This document shows positions 1-10,987 of a stretch of 64,000 bases of DNA, piece after piece. Every line of letters starts with the position of its first letter. Within the stretch, counting starts at the first letter, position 1. This DNA comes from Vibrio gangliei (GTDB lineage Bacteria > Pseudomonadota > Gammaproteobacteria > Enterobacterales > Vibrionaceae). Under the pieces are notes generated by a model. The model worked only from the letters and a program-made list of their open reading frames with translations, did no database searches and was not told the origin of the DNA. The stretch is from contig NZ_AP021869.1 of NCBI RefSeq assembly GCF_026001925.1, positions 1,550,001-1,614,000 of the forward strand, given 5' to 3'. The position numbers and the translations under genes were made by a program.

Positions 1-1
1 G

Positions 2-562
2 CTTGTTCAACAAGTAGCGCGAAACGGAGATTGTGATTCCGCCGAGCTTAAAGCGACCTTGAATACAATTGTGAATATGAATCCTCGCAATACACTGGAT
101 GTATTTGGCGACGAATCAAACCTTAAACTGGGTTTAGAAACCATGGTGAAAGGGATTGATAGCACACCAAAAGGCAGTGAAGTGACTCGCTACATCATCA
201 GTATTATGTCTTTAGAGCGTAAACTCAGCGCTCGTTCTGACTCAATGTCACAGCTTGGTGATCGCCTCACTACCATTGAACGTCAACTGGATCACTATGA
301 CCTGCTTGATGAACAAATGATCAGCAACTTAGCCAGCGTCTACCTCGATGTGATTAGCCCAGTCGGCCCTCGCATCCAAGTCTCTGGTACGCCAGCGGTA
401 CTGCAACAAACATTAAATCAACATAAAGTTCGAGCTCTCTTATTGGCAGGCGTACGTTGTGCGGTACTGTGGCGCCAGGTTGGTGGACGTCGTCGTCACT
501 TATTGCTTGGTCGTAAAAAAATGCTCGAACAAGCTAAAATTTTACTCGCGAGATCGTGGTAA
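2..562 (+). CDS. hflD: HflD, high-frequency lysogenization protein (5' end outside window)
   Basis: The reading frame is open from base 2 to a TAA at 560-562, so about 186 residues are visible and roughly the first 20-25 are missing (E. coli HflD is 213 aa). The C-terminal half carries the family-typical segment [12 protein letters not shown] followed by an Arg-rich tail ([17 protein letters not shown]). HflD is a peripheral inner-membrane protein that, in E. coli, binds phage lambda CII and affects the lysis/lysogeny choice; its role outside that setting is unclear. It lies 58 bp upstream of purB, the order usual in gammaproteobacteria (mnmA-hflD-purB), which supports the call. The upstream mnmA would be just outside the window. 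Confidence 0.93.
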   Translation, partial: LVQQVARNGDCDSAELKATLNTIVNMNPRNTLDVFGDESNLKLGLETMVKGIDSTPKGSEVTRYIISIMSLERKLSARSDSMSQLGDRLTTIERQLDHYDLLDEQMISNLASVYLDVISPVGPRIQVSGTPAVLQQTLNQHKVRALLLAGVRCAVLWRQVGGRRRHLLLGRKKMLEQAKILLARSW

Positions 563-596
563 TACGATCCGAACCTATTTCACCCTCTTTTTTTAG

Positions 597-1994
<1,398 letters not shown>

Positions 1995-2070
1995 TCTAAC
2001 GGTTATCGAGGCTCGGGCGCTTTGCTGCTCGAGTTTCGAAAAGATTAACACTCGTCACTCCAAAAGCTCA

Positions 2071-2179
2071 TCATTCCAAAAGTGAGGTACGAGCTGTTTG
2101 GAATCTCCTACGTTAAGCTGTGAAGTCGATAGCTTTAGGAGATCCTGAACTACACTCCTTCGTCGTTATTCAGGATGAC
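2071..2179. repeat. Palindromic intergenic repeat, two units (copy A)
   Basis: The 347-base gap between purB and roxA contains two related imperfect palindromes. Unit 1 (2071-2110) runs from TCATTCC to GGAATCTCCTA; unit 2 (2136-2179) runs from TAGGAGATCCTGAA to TTCAGGATGAC. Unit 1 contains a 17-mer at 2078-2094 whose exact reverse complement occurs at 24829-24845 in copy B, showing that this is a dispersed repeat family and not a local palindrome. It has no coding capacity. It may be a REP- or MITE-like element. The rest of the gap shows no gene. Confidence 0.7.
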
Positions 2180-2341
2180 GCTGTTAATTCACTCATAAGC
2201 ATACACCACGGGTTAGCTTCGGCTAGCCCTTTTCTTTTTTTGTATTCAACCTCATCCCTTGCTATTGCTTCATTTCCCTTTAATCTGTGCTTTCTGTTAC
2301 ACTCTGAGCCCTGTTCCGTTTCATCTCAATGTAGGCACCAC

Positions 2342-3502
2342 ATGTACCAACTCTCTTTCTCGCTTGAACAATTTCTTGCTGAATACTGGCAAAAGAAACC
2401 CACGGTTATCAAAGGTGGTTTTTTCATACAATCGCCTGAACAAGGCTTTATTGATCCGCTGTCTCCTGATGAATTAGCGGGCCTTGCGATGGAGGAAGTG
2501 GTCGACTCTCGCTTTGTCTCTAACAAAAATCAGCAATGGCGCGCTGAGCATGGCCCGTTTGCAGAAGATAAGTTTGCTGACTTACCGGAAAGTCATTGGT
2601 CTTTAATTGTGCAAGCGGCGAATCATTGGCATCCAGAAGTGGCACAATTGGTGTCTCCTTTTCAGTCCATGCCGAGTTGGTTGTTTGATGATGTGATGAT
2701 CAGTTTTGCCGTCGAACATGGTGGCGTGGGGCCACACATCGATCAATATGACGTATTTATTTGCCAAGGTATGGGTAAACGTCACTGGCGTGTTGGCGCC
2801 AAAGATGAAGGCCAATATGAAGAAGTCATTCAAGCGCAAGCACTGCGTCAAATCAAACAGTTTGATGCCATTATTGATGAAGTACTCGAACCAGGCGACA
2901 TCTTATACATTCCACCAGGATTCCCTCACGATGGTTATGCCTTAGAGCCATCAATGAGCTATTCGGTTGGCTTCCGCTCCCCCAAAGAACAAGAACTGCT
3001 CAGTAACTTTGCCGACTACATTTTGGCGCATGATATTGGCGATGTGCATTTACATAACCCTGAGCAAAAAACGCAAACCGGATTTGGTATGATCCAAGCC
3101 CAAGATGCTCAGCATTTAACGTCGATGCTCACCTCAGCATTGCAAGATCAGGCCCGTATTAATGACTTTCTAGGTTGTATGTTAAGCCAATCACGCCATC
3201 AGCTTAATATCATCGTACCTGAAGAAGAATTCGATGCCGATGAACTGATGCAGCACATTCAAACAGAACAGCCTTTATATAAAGTGGCCGGATTACGAGC
3301 GGTTTATCATGAACACAACCCGAATACCTTGTACATCAATGGAGAGGTATTTGAACTAGAAACGGGATTAGAACCATTAGCGCAAATCTTATGTGATTAT
3401 GACGATATTGAACCACAGACCCTAGCGTCTCTGACCAGTATTCCAGCTGCAATGAACTTACTTACTCAGCTCATGAATAAAGGCTATTGGTTCGTAGAAT
3501 AA
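2342..3502 (+). CDS. roxA: JmjC-type ribosomal protein L16 arginine hydroxylase (RoxA/YcfD)
   Basis: Fe(II)/2-oxoglutarate-dependent oxygenase that in E. coli hydroxylates an arginine of ribosomal protein uL16. The frame is open further upstream, but the family N-terminus is MYQLSFSLEQFL, giving ATG 2342 and 386 aa (E. coli YcfD is 373 aa). The Shine-Dalgarno before it is weak. The iron-binding facial triad is visible: H132 and D134 in GPHIDQYDVF and H196 in IPPGFPHDGY. The C-terminal part matches the winged-helix/dimer region of YcfD. The codons from 2120 to 2341 overlap a palindromic repeat, so I treat them as non-coding. A strong terminator follows at 3543-3582. Confidence 0.93.
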   Translation: MYQLSFSLEQFLAEYWQKKPTVIKGGFFIQSPEQGFIDPLSPDELAGLAMEEVVDSRFVSNKNQQWRAEHGPFAEDKFADLPESHWSLIVQAANHWHPEVAQLVSPFQSMPSWLFDDVMISFAVEHGGVGPHIDQYDVFICQGMGKRHWRVGAKDEGQYEEVIQAQALRQIKQFDAIIDEVLEPGDILYIPPGFPHDGYALEPSMSYSVGFRSPKEQELLSNFADYILAHDIGDVHLHNPEQKTQTGFGMIQAQDAQHLTSMLTSALQDQARINDFLGCMLSQSRHQLNIIVPEEEFDADELMQHIQTEQPLYKVAGLRAVYHEHNPNTLYINGEVFELETGLEPLAQILCDYDDIEPQTLASLTSIPAAMNLLTQLMNKGYWFVE

Positions 3503-3542
3503 CCGCCTAATAACCCATTCCACACCCATGTAACGTCGATAT

Positions 3543-3582
3543 ATAGGCGCTGATTGTCCATACTCAGCGCCTATTTTTTTTA
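3543..3582 (+). terminator. Rho-independent terminator after roxA
   Basis: Perfect 11-bp stem (ATAGGCGCTGA at 3543-3553 with TCAGCGCCTAT at 3564-3574), 10-base loop, followed by a run of T. It lies 40 bases after the roxA stop. Confidence 0.9.
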
Positions 3583-3691
3583 ATCCTACTGAATACAATT
3601 CCAACAAACAGCGCCCATACCATACCCTATCATTAAAATGCTCTGTATGATGGTAGACATTCTCAATACGAACGGACTGGAATAACTGATA

Positions 3692-4498
3692 ATGAAAGTG
3701 ATCTCATTCAATATTAATGGCCTACGCGCCCGCCTTCACCAACTGCAAGCCATCATTGATAAGCATCAACCGGATGTGATTGGCTTACAAGAAATCAAAG
3801 TACACGATGAAGCCTTTCCGCTGGAAGATGTACAAGCCATGGGTTATCACGTTTATTTTCACGGTCAAAAAGCCCATTACGGTGTGGCAATGTTGTGTAA
3901 ACAAGAACCGATTGCCGTTCAGCGCGGTTTCTCAACCGATACTGAAGAACATCAACGCCGCATGATCATGACGACGTTTGAAGATGAAAATGGACAAAAA
4001 ACCACAGTGATGAACGGTTATTTTCCGCAAGGTGATAACATTCATCACGAAACCAAATTCCCATACAAGCGCCAGTTCTATAAGGACTTAATGACTCACC
4101 TCAACACGCACCACAGCAGCGGTGAGCAGATTATCGTAATGGGAGACATCAATATCAGCCCGATTGATTTAGACATTGGCATCGGTGAGCCTAACGCTAA
4201 ACGCTGGCTAAAAACTGGTAAATGCTCATTCCAACCAGAAGAGCGTGAATGGCTGAAAACCTTATTAGATTGGGGATTTGAGGACACTTTCCGTAACTTA
4301 CATCCAACGGTTGATGATCAATTCTCGTGGTTTGATTATCGCTCACGCGGTTTTGATGACAACCGTGGCCTACGTATCGATGTCATTTTAGCGACCCCTA
4401 GCCTAGCGGCAAAATGTGTTGAAGCCGGCATTGATTACGAATTGCGTGGCATTGAAAAGCCTTCCGATCATGCACCGATTTGGTCAGTGTTTAAATAG
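3692..4498 (+). CDS. xthA: Exonuclease III (XthA)
   Basis: 268 aa, the same length as E. coli XthA. It is an apurinic/apyrimidinic endonuclease and 3'-5' exonuclease of the endonuclease/exonuclease/phosphatase fold, acting in base-excision repair in the cytoplasm. Catalytic motifs are intact: LQEIKV with the metal-binding Glu at residue 34, GDINISP around residue 151, and the C-terminal SDHAP with the Asp-His pair at 259-260. It is transcribed on its own after the roxA terminator and ends in a shared bidirectional terminator against the ABC transporter operon. Confidence 0.97.
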   Translation: MKVISFNINGLRARLHQLQAIIDKHQPDVIGLQEIKVHDEAFPLEDVQAMGYHVYFHGQKAHYGVAMLCKQEPIAVQRGFSTDTEEHQRRMIMTTFEDENGQKTTVMNGYFPQGDNIHHETKFPYKRQFYKDLMTHLNTHHSSGEQIIVMGDINISPIDLDIGIGEPNAKRWLKTGKCSFQPEEREWLKTLLDWGFEDTFRNLHPTVDDQFSWFDYRSRGFDDNRGLRIDVILATPSLAAKCVEAGIDYELRGIEKPSDHAPIWSVFK

Positions 4499-4527
4499 CA
4501 TTTTAAACAGTAAGCGCAACAAATAAA

Positions 4528-4557
4528 AACGCCAGTGACTTCACAATCACTGGCGTT
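4528..4557. terminator. Bidirectional terminator between xthA and the ABC importer operon
   Basis: AACGCCAGTGA (4528-4538) pairs perfectly with TCACTGGCGTT (4547-4557). On the minus strand it is followed by a T-rich stretch, so it can end the convergent importer operon as well as xthA. Confidence 0.85.
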
Positions 4558-4581
4558 ACATTTTGTTTATCTCACATTCAT

Positions 4582-5259
4582 TTAGCTCAATGGTCTAGCG
4601 TATGCTAGAAAACGTTTTTCCGCTTGCTTAAAGGCAAAGATAATCGCCATGCTCAATATCATATAGAAGATACCGGCGGTAAAGAAAGCTTCAAACGGTG
4701 CGTAAGTTCTTGAGTTAACTAATCGAGCTACACCAGTAATATCCATGACGGTTACTATCCCAGCCACCGCTGAACCATGCAGCATAAAGATCACTTCATT
4801 GCTATATGCTGGCAATGCACGACGTAAGGCGCTTGGCAATATAATGCGCTGATAAATTTTACGTTTAGACATGCCATAGGCTTTAGCAGCCTCCACCTCA
4901 CCTTTGTCTAACCCTTTAATCGCTCCCGCAAAGATTTCTGCTGTGTACGCTCCAGTATTCAATACAAAGGCCACTAAAGCACAAAACCAAGCGTGTTCCC
5001 ATAAGGTATCACGCACTTCCATAAACTGGTTGCTGCCGTAGTAAATCAAATAAAGCTGTACCAATAATGGCGTGCCACGGAAAAAGTAGCTATAGCACCA
5101 TACGGGGAAATTGATTACCGGATTTTTGCTGGTTCGTGCAATGCCAGCAGGAATAGCAATACCAAGTCCAATAATCAAAGACAGCCCCACCAGCCAAAAT
5201 GTGGTCCATAATCCTTCGAAATATAAAGGCAAGCTGTCGAATACAACTGAAAAATCCAT
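4582..5259 (-). CDS. Amino-acid ABC importer permease, HisM/ArtM type
   Basis: 225 aa inner-membrane permease of the polar-amino-acid family, with about five hydrophobic segments. The EAA loop that contacts the ATPase is seen as GEVEAAKAYGMSKRKIYQRI near residues 140-160, followed by LPSALRRALPAYSNEVI, which is close to HisM and AotM. The N-terminal SVVFDSLPLYFEGLWTT and FRGTPLLVQLYLIYYG are typical of this subfamily. It is the last gene of a four-gene operon (ATPase, binding protein, Q permease, M permease), two bases after the Q permease. The substrate is probably arginine/ornithine or the wider His/Lys/Arg/Orn set; sequence alone does not separate these. Confidence 0.92.
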   Translation of the reverse strand: MDFSVVFDSLPLYFEGLWTTFWLVGLSLIIGLGIAIPAGIARTSKNPVINFPVWCYSYFFRGTPLLVQLYLIYYGSNQFMEVRDTLWEHAWFCALVAFVLNTGAYTAEIFAGAIKGLDKGEVEAAKAYGMSKRKIYQRIILPSALRRALPAYSNEVIFMLHGSAVAGIVTVMDITGVARLVNSRTYAPFEAFFTAGIFYMILSMAIIFAFKQAEKRFLAYARPLS

Positions 5260-5261
5260 GC

Positions 5262-6011
5262 TTACCTCGTATGTAATGTGTATTTACGTTCCAACACTCT
5301 AAGAAGACCAATGGAAATACTGGTAAAAATTAAGAAGATAACCGACACCGTCATATAAAAAGTAAACGGCATTTTAGTCGAACCCGCCGCCAATGCACCG
5401 ACTCGAACCATGTCATCTAAACCTATGATCGAAACCAATGCGGTGGTTTTCAATAGCACCAGCCAATTGTTACCAAACCCAGGGATAGCGTGACGAATCA
5501 TCTGCGGTAATAATATGCGGCGAAAAGCCAATACGCTGCTCATGCCATAAGCTTTTGCGGCTTCTAATTCTCCCCTATCGACAGCCATAATCGCACCACG
5601 AAAGGTTTCAGCCATATACGCGCCGAAGATAAAGCCGATAGTTAATACGCCGGCACTGAATGGGCTAACATCAATATAGTCGGGTAAATACGATGTCCAT
5701 TCATGACTCGGATCATAGCTCGTCATCCACGCATTGAATTGCTCATTAAGCGCATATAAAGAATTGTTGAGCAAAATTTGCCCACCAAAGAAAATCAGCA
5801 TCATTAACACCAGATCAGGGATCCCGCGAATGATAGTGGTATACGTTGTGGCAATGGCACGCGCCCATCGATACGGCGATAGTTTCGCTAATGCGCCCAA
5901 TATACCGAGTATTACTGCTACCACCAAAGAAAGAACGGCCACCTCTATGGTAAGAAGTGCACCTTGTAAAATGGTGGTTTCATAGCCTTGTAAAAAATCT
6001 AACATCGTCAT
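5262..6011 (-). CDS. Amino-acid ABC importer permease, HisQ/ArtQ type
   Basis: 249 aa, partner permease of the M subunit. The EAA loop GELEAAKAYGMSSVLAFRRI and the following LLPQMIRHAIPGFGNNWLVLLK are diagnostic of HisQ/ArtQ/AotQ permeases. About five transmembrane segments are apparent. It contains an insert of roughly 35 residues around residues 80-115 (NSLYALNEQFNAWMTSYD and onward) rich in aromatic and acidic residues, a periplasmic loop longer than in E. coli ArtQ. Two bases separate it from the M permease, so the two are translated together. A perfect hairpin at 6024-6052 separates it from the upstream binding-protein gene. Confidence 0.92.
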   Translation of the reverse strand: MTMLDFLQGYETTILQGALLTIEVAVLSLVVAVILGILGALAKLSPYRWARAIATTYTTIIRGIPDLVLMMLIFFGGQILLNNSLYALNEQFNAWMTSYDPSHEWTSYLPDYIDVSPFSAGVLTIGFIFGAYMAETFRGAIMAVDRGELEAAKAYGMSSVLAFRRILLPQMIRHAIPGFGNNWLVLLKTTALVSIIGLDDMVRVGALAAGSTKMPFTFYMTVSVIFLIFTSISIGLLRVLERKYTLHTR

Positions 6012-6023
6012 TTCTACTTCTTA

Positions 6024-6052
6024 GCTCGAGGCAGAAAAATATTGCCTCGAGC
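6024..6052 (-). other. Intercistronic hairpin between binding-protein and permease genes
   Basis: GCTCGAGGCA (6024-6033) and TGCCTCGAGC (6043-6052) form a perfect 10-bp stem with a 9-base loop and no T-tail. It sits between the binding-protein stop and the Q-permease start. By analogy with other binding-protein operons it probably stabilises the upstream mRNA and lowers permease expression; that is inference. Confidence 0.6.
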
Positions 6053-6071
6053 AAGCTCTTAATACTGCGAA

Positions 6072-6842
6072 TTATTCGCCGTAAACATCATAAGCAAAGT
6101 ATTTAGCGGCAATCTCTTGATAGATGCCCTTCGCGCGAAGTGAATCAATCGCTTTGTTTAATTGCTCAGCAAGATCTTGATCTTGTTTACGCACTGCAAT
6201 ACCAAAACCTTCACCGAACCATTTTTCATCCGTTAAAGATGGGCCAGTAAATTCATAGCCTTCTTTCTTATCTAACATGCCACTTTGTAGTGCAGATGCA
6301 TCACCAAATACCGCATCAATACGGCCACCTTCTAGGTCAAGATAAGCCTCGTCGAATGTACCGTAGCGAGAGACATCAACAATGCCTTTGTAGTTATCTT
6401 CAATGTATTGATCATGCGTCGTTGAACGCTGAACACCAATTTTCACGCCTTTCAGCCCTTCTTTGGTAAATTCAATATTCGCACCTTTTTTCGCAATAAA
6501 CTTGTTTGGAATAAGAGCGTACTTATGCGTAAAAGCGACTTTCTTTTTGCGTTCTTCAGTAATCGACATGCCAGCAATGATAGCGTCGTACTTACGAGCA
6601 AGTAGTGCCGGAATGATGCCATCCCAGTCTTGCGCAAGAATTTGACACTTCGCCTGCATTTCTTTACATAATGCGTTCGCTAAATCCACATCAAAGCCCG
6701 CGAGCGTGCCATCAGCATTAGTGTAGTTAAATGGAGGGTAAGCCCCTTCTGTTGCAAAACGTACTGTCTTCCAATCCTTAGCTTGTGCCGCACCAGAAAG
6801 CGCTGTTGCTGCCAATGTCGCCGCTAAAAACCACTTTTTCAT
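6072..6842 (-). CDS. Periplasmic lysine/arginine/ornithine/histidine-binding protein (HisJ/ArtI-like)
   Basis: 256 aa with a cleavable signal peptide (MKKWFLAATLAATALSGAAQA, cleavage after AQA), then the type 2 periplasmic binding fold: FATEGAYPPFNY, GFDVDLANALC and DWDGIIPALLARKYDAI are the ligand-binding segments shared with HisJ, ArgT and AotJ. An in-frame ATG lies at 6848, but the AGGAG element is only 1 base from it and 7 from the ATG at 6842, so 6842 is the likelier start. It captures a basic amino acid in the periplasm and delivers it to the Q-M permeases. The cysteine pair CKEMQAKC is consistent with the disulfide known in HisJ-type proteins. Confidence 0.92.
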   Translation of the reverse strand: MKKWFLAATLAATALSGAAQAKDWKTVRFATEGAYPPFNYTNADGTLAGFDVDLANALCKEMQAKCQILAQDWDGIIPALLARKYDAIIAGMSITEERKKKVAFTHKYALIPNKFIAKKGANIEFTKEGLKGVKIGVQRSTTHDQYIEDNYKGIVDVSRYGTFDEAYLDLEGGRIDAVFGDASALQSGMLDKKEGYEFTGPSLTDEKWFGEGFGIAVRKQDQDLAEQLNKAIDSLRAKGIYQEIAAKYFAYDVYGE

Positions 6843-7042
6843 ATCCATACTCCTGTGATTATGACTTTTGTTATGTTGTGTTTTGTTTTGTTGTTATTTA
6901 CTTTGCCAGCTTTGTCTAAATTATTTTGTTTCATCCACTCGCAAAGTGTTTGGATTAACTGCTGCTATTAAAAATAATAAGCCACAGTTAAATTTGAACC
7001 TGACTGCTTAAACCTAGCTACTTAAACCTATCTTCAAGGGTA

Positions 7043-7813
7043 TCAATACACCGATGAGATAAATTGCTTAAACCTTTCTGATTCTGGATTATTAAATAGT
7101 TTACTTGGCGCGCCTTGTTCTTCCACCTTTCCTTGGTGCAGGAACATCACATGAGTAGAGACATCGCGAGCAAAGGCCATTTCGTGCGTAACCACCAACA
7201 TGGTTCTGCCTTCTTCTGCCAGATCACGCATCACGCCGAGCACTTCCCCCACTAATTCAGGGTCAAGAGCTGAAGTTGGCTCATCAAATAACATCACTTC
7301 AGGCTCAACAGCTAATGCACGAGCGATAGCAGCACGTTGTTGCTGACCACCAGACAAATGACCTGGGTAATAATCTTTACGTTCGTACAAGCCTACTTTT
7401 TTAAGCAGCAATTCTGCATTTTCAATCGCTTGAGTTTTTGGCACACCTAATACGTGAACTGGAGCCTCGATCACATTTTCGAGTACCGTGAGATGCGACC
7501 AAAGGTTAAAACTTTGAAAAACCATCGCCAGACGTGAACGAATTCGTTGCACTTGTTGTTCATTAGCCGGAGAGGTTTCATTACGTCGATTGGTTTTCAT
7601 TTCGATCAATTCACCATTGACCCAAATATCACCCGAGGTTGGCGTTTCAAGTAAGTTGATGCAGCGAAGGAAAGTACTTTTACCGGAACCCGATGAACCG
7701 ATAATAGAAATAACATCGCCTTTATGGGCGGAAAGTGAGATGCCTTTAAGAACTTCGTTTTTCCCAAAGGTTTTATGTAAATCTTTGATATCTAGCGCGG
7801 GTACATCCGTCAT
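7043..7813 (-). CDS. Amino-acid ABC importer ATPase, HisP/AotP type
   Basis: 256 aa cytoplasmic ATPase. Walker [10 protein letters not shown] at residues 39-47, signature LSGGQQQR, Walker B VMLFDEPTSALD and the switch His in VVTHEM are all intact. Length and the insert before QVQRIRSRLAMVFQ match HisP (257 aa) better than ArtP (242 aa). It is the first gene of the operon; the start ATG 7813 has AAGGGAG 9 bases upstream. A gap of about 200 bases separates it from the binding-protein gene, where a second promoter could lie. A candidate ArgR box lies 122-139 bases upstream. Confidence 0.94.
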   Translation of the reverse strand: MTDVPALDIKDLHKTFGKNEVLKGISLSAHKGDVISIIGSSGSGKSTFLRCINLLETPTSGDIWVNGELIEMKTNRRNETSPANEQQVQRIRSRLAMVFQSFNLWSHLTVLENVIEAPVHVLGVPKTQAIENAELLLKKVGLYERKDYYPGHLSGGQQQRAAIARALAVEPEVMLFDEPTSALDPELVGEVLGVMRDLAEEGRTMLVVTHEMAFARDVSTHVMFLHQGKVEEQGAPSKLFNNPESERFKQFISSVY

Positions 7814-7934
7814 GCGCCATTACTCCCTTGTATTGTAAACGTCCATCTTCCTGATGGTTAAAATCAACCTAGCACTGGTTTTAGAGGCTTGCAATCCGTC
7901 TGCCTCGTATAATTAATTCCATACAACCGCTTAT

Positions 7935-7952
7935 TTTGAATTTTTATGCATG
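7935..7952. promoter_or_regulatory. Candidate ArgR (ARG) box upstream of the ABC importer
   Basis: TGAAT-TTTT-ATGCA (7937-7950) matches the ARG box core TGAAT-N4-ATTCA at 9 of 10 positions. It lies in the upstream region of the HisP-like gene. In E. coli art genes are repressed by ArgR, so the site fits a basic-amino-acid importer. Only one clear box is visible, whereas functional ARG boxes usually come in pairs. Confidence 0.45.
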
Positions 7953-8197
7953 ATATAGACATTTTCACCTACATCAAGTCTGGATATCACTACTATTGAC
8001 TGATCGCTCAAAATAAAAGCACAATCTCAACACTCGTCGAAACGCCTAAACAATCACTTTCTTCCACTATGATCATCCCCACTCCCGTAAGAACCTTATT
8101 CATTAACAAGCATAAAACCTGCCAAAATATCCATTTCAAAAAAAATTATAGAATTTATAAAAAGATTTTTAAATTTACACAAATTGTTTAGATAAAA

Positions 8198-8211
8198 TGA
8201 TCGAGATCAAC
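8198..8211. promoter_or_regulatory. Candidate FNR site upstream of pflB
   Basis: ATGAT-CGAG-ATCAA matches the FNR consensus TTGAT-N4-ATCAA at 9 of 10 defined positions. It lies about 340 bases upstream of the pflB start, consistent with oxygen-limited activation through a long leader, as known for pfl in enterobacteria. Confidence 0.6.
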
Positions 8212-8551
8212 ACATTTGGGTGTGTCTATTGTTAAGTTTTGACGACAGTAAATCATAAGTATCAATTTTGATTATACTGAGAAGAACGTCGATAACTCAT
8301 ATTACGAACTGGTATGAACGGACTAATCTCTTGGTCCAAAACTTAAACCCAGCACAGAGTGAAATGAGGGTTCGGTTTTTAATTTCATTTGAGTGCGATA
8401 CGATGTCGCGGCTTTGAATGCTAATACTAATGGGTTAGCTTATAGCTCATCAGTATTATTAATCTGAGTGTACTGTGCTTAATAGCAGTGGCGACTAAAA
8501 CTGGTAGCTCACAACAGTACGTATTTTTTCTACTAAAAAGGTAGGTATGTC

Positions 8552-10828
8552 ATGGCAGAGCAATTTGCTAAAGCTTGGGAAGGTTTTGCTAACGGTAATT
8601 GGCAAAACGAAGTAAACGTTCGTGATTTCATTCAAAAGAACTACACACCGTATGAAGGTGATGAATCTTTCCTAGTTTCTGAGGGTACTGAAGCAACGAA
8701 AACGCTTTGGGCTCAAGTAATGGAAGGCATCAAGCAAGAAAACAAAACTCTTGCTCCCGTTGATTTCGATACTTCTGTTATTTCTACCATCACTGCACAC
8801 GATGCAGGTTACATCAACAAAGATCTAGAAACTATCGTTGGTCTTCAAACTGAAGCGCCACTAAAACGTGCGATCATCCCTAACGGTGGTATTCGCATGG
8901 TTGAAGGTTCTTGTAAAGCATACGGCCGCACGCTAGACCCAGAAATCTCTAAAATCTACTCTGAGTACCGCAAAACACACAACCAAGGTGTTTTCGATAT
9001 CTATACTCCAGACATCATGAAATGTCGTAAATCTGGCGTATTGACTGGTCTTCCAGATGCTTACGGCCGCGGTCGTATCATCGGTGACTACCGTCGCGTA
9101 GCGCTATACGGTATTGATTTCTTGATGAAAGATAAATTCGCTCAATTCACGTCTCTACAAGAGCGTTTCGAAAACGGCGAAGACCTAACTGCAACAATGC
9201 AACTTCGTGAAGAAATCGCAGAGCAACACCGTGCTCTTGGCCAAATCAAAGAAATGGCTGCGAAATACGGTTATGACATCGGTCGCCCTGCTGAAACTGC
9301 ACAAGAAGCTATCCAATGGACTTACTTCGGTTACCTAGCGGCTGTTAAGTCTCAAAACGGTGCTGCAATGTCTCTTGGCCGTACTTCAAGCTTCCTAGAT
9401 ATCTACGTAGAACGTGATATCGCTGCTGGTCGCATCACTGAAGAACAAGCTCAAGAAATGATCGACCACTTCGTAATGAAACTACGTATGGTTCGTTTCC
9501 TACGTACTCCTGAATACGATGAGTTGTTCTCTGGTGACCCAATCTGGGCGACAGAATCAATGGGTGGTATGGGTCTTGACGGACGTACACTAGTAACTCG
9601 TACTAACTTCCGTTTCCTAAACAGCCTATACACAATGGGTCCAAGCCCAGAGCCAAACATCACTGTTCTTTGGTCTGAGCAACTACCTGCTGGCTTCAAG
9701 CACTTCTGTGCAAAAGTATCTATCGACACTTCATCTATCCAGTATGAAAACGATGATCTAATGCGCCCTGACCTTCAATCTGATGACTACGCAATCGCAT
9801 GTTGTGTATCTCCAATGGTTGTTGGTAAACAAATGCAGTTCTTCGGTGCTCGTGCGAACTTAGCAAAAACAATGCTATACACCATCAACGGTGGTATCGA
9901 TGAAAAACTGAAAATCCAAGTTGGTCCTAAAATGGACAAAATCGCAGGTGAATACCTAGATTACAACGAGTTGTGGGTAAAAATGGACCACTTCATGGAT
10001 TGGTTAGCAAAACAATACGTGACTGCGCTAAACGCAATCCACTACATGCACGACAAATACAGCTACGAAGCGTCTCTAATGGCTCTTCATGACCGTGACG
10101 TACGTCGTACAATGGCTTGTGGTATCGCAGGTCTATCGGTTGCAGCTGACTCACTATCTGCAATCAAATACGCTAAAGTTAAGCCAATTCGTGACGAAGA
10201 CGGCCTAGCGATCGATTTCGAAATCGAAGGCGATTACCCTAAATTTGGTAACAACGACCCACGCGTTGATGATATCGCATGTGAACTTGTTTCTGTATTC
10301 ATGGGCAAAATCCGTAAGCTTAAGACTTACCGTGATGCGACTCCTACTCAGTCTATCCTTACTATCACTTCAAACGTGGTATATGGTAAGAAAACGGGTA
10401 ACACGCCAGACGGTCGTCGCGCTGGTACACCATTCGCTCCAGGTGCTAACCCAATGCACGGTCGCGATGAGAAAGGTGCTGTAGCTTCTCTAACTTCAGT
10501 AGCGAAACTACCGTTTGCTGATGCACAAGATGGTATCTCTTACACCTTCTCTATCGTACCTAACGCTCTAGGTAAGACTGACGAAGCGAAGAAAGCGAAC
10601 CTTGCTGGCCTAATGGATGGTTACTTCCACCACGAGGCAGGCGTTGAAGGTGGCCAACACCTAAACGTAAACGTTCTTAACCGTGAAACGCTAGAAGACG
10701 CTGTTAAGCACCCAGAGAAATACCCTCAGCTAACTATCCGTGTATCGGGTTACGCTGTACGTTTCAACTCTCTGACTACAGAACAGCAACAAGACGTTAT
10801 CGCACGTACTTTCACTGAATCTCTATAA
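8552..10828 (+). CDS. pflB: Formate C-acetyltransferase (pyruvate formate-lyase) PflB
   Basis: 758 aa glycyl-radical enzyme converting pyruvate and CoA to acetyl-CoA and formate in anaerobic metabolism. The catalytic cysteine pair is in IACCVSPM (Cys417-Cys418) and the glycyl-radical site in RVSGYAVRF (Gly733), 25 residues from the C-terminus. Codon use is highly biased and the AGGTAGGT element precedes ATG 8552, as expected for an abundant enzyme. No focA is adjacent, unlike E. coli. A strong terminator follows and the activase pflA comes next. Confidence 0.98.
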   Translation: MAEQFAKAWEGFANGNWQNEVNVRDFIQKNYTPYEGDESFLVSEGTEATKTLWAQVMEGIKQENKTLAPVDFDTSVISTITAHDAGYINKDLETIVGLQTEAPLKRAIIPNGGIRMVEGSCKAYGRTLDPEISKIYSEYRKTHNQGVFDIYTPDIMKCRKSGVLTGLPDAYGRGRIIGDYRRVALYGIDFLMKDKFAQFTSLQERFENGEDLTATMQLREEIAEQHRALGQIKEMAAKYGYDIGRPAETAQEAIQWTYFGYLAAVKSQNGAAMSLGRTSSFLDIYVERDIAAGRITEEQAQEMIDHFVMKLRMVRFLRTPEYDELFSGDPIWATESMGGMGLDGRTLVTRTNFRFLNSLYTMGPSPEPNITVLWSEQLPAGFKHFCAKVSIDTSSIQYENDDLMRPDLQSDDYAIACCVSPMVVGKQMQFFGARANLAKTMLYTINGGIDEKLKIQVGPKMDKIAGEYLDYNELWVKMDHFMDWLAKQYVTALNAIHYMHDKYSYEASLMALHDRDVRRTMACGIAGLSVAADSLSAIKYAKVKPIRDEDGLAIDFEIEGDYPKFGNNDPRVDDIACELVSVFMGKIRKLKTYRDATPTQSILTITSNVVYGKKTGNTPDGRRAGTPFAPGANPMHGRDEKGAVASLTSVAKLPFADAQDGISYTFSIVPNALGKTDEAKKANLAGLMDGYFHHEAGVEGGQHLNVNVLNRETLEDAVKHPEKYPQLTIRVSGYAVRFNSLTTEQQQDVIARTFTESL

Positions 10829-10852
10829 TCTTTTAGAGAAATCAGAACCATC

Positions 10853-10882
10853 AAGCCCTGCTCTTCGGAGTGGGGCTTTTTT
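10853..10882 (+). terminator. Rho-independent terminator after pflB
   Basis: AGCCCTGCTC-TTCG-GAGTGGGGCT with a UUCG tetraloop followed by six T. It lies 25 bases after the pflB stop and would reduce read-through into pflA. Confidence 0.9.
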
Positions 10883-10987
10883 ATCGCCTTTACCTAACAG
10901 TCTGCCTACAAAAAACTCATGCTTCTGCTAGGTTAACCCTATCTTTTGTAATAAAATAAAAACATTACAAAGCTAAGGAATTATCCT

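Larger units (their letters stand above)
7814..8551. other. Long divergent control region between the ABC importer and pflB
   Basis: 738 bases without a convincing gene. It contains the candidate ARG box near the left end, a very AT-rich stretch at 8130-8195, an FNR-like site at 8198-8211, and from about 8280 to 8540 a leader region with several short imperfect inverted repeats (for example AATACT near 8421 with AGTATT near 8452). The length suggests a multi-promoter or structured-leader control region for pflB, which in E. coli is also controlled from several promoters by FNR and ArcA. Confidence 0.5.

Noticed and set aside
10853..10987. Riboswitch in front of pflA
   Set aside because: Only the pflB terminator and a short AT-rich promoter-like stretch are visible.
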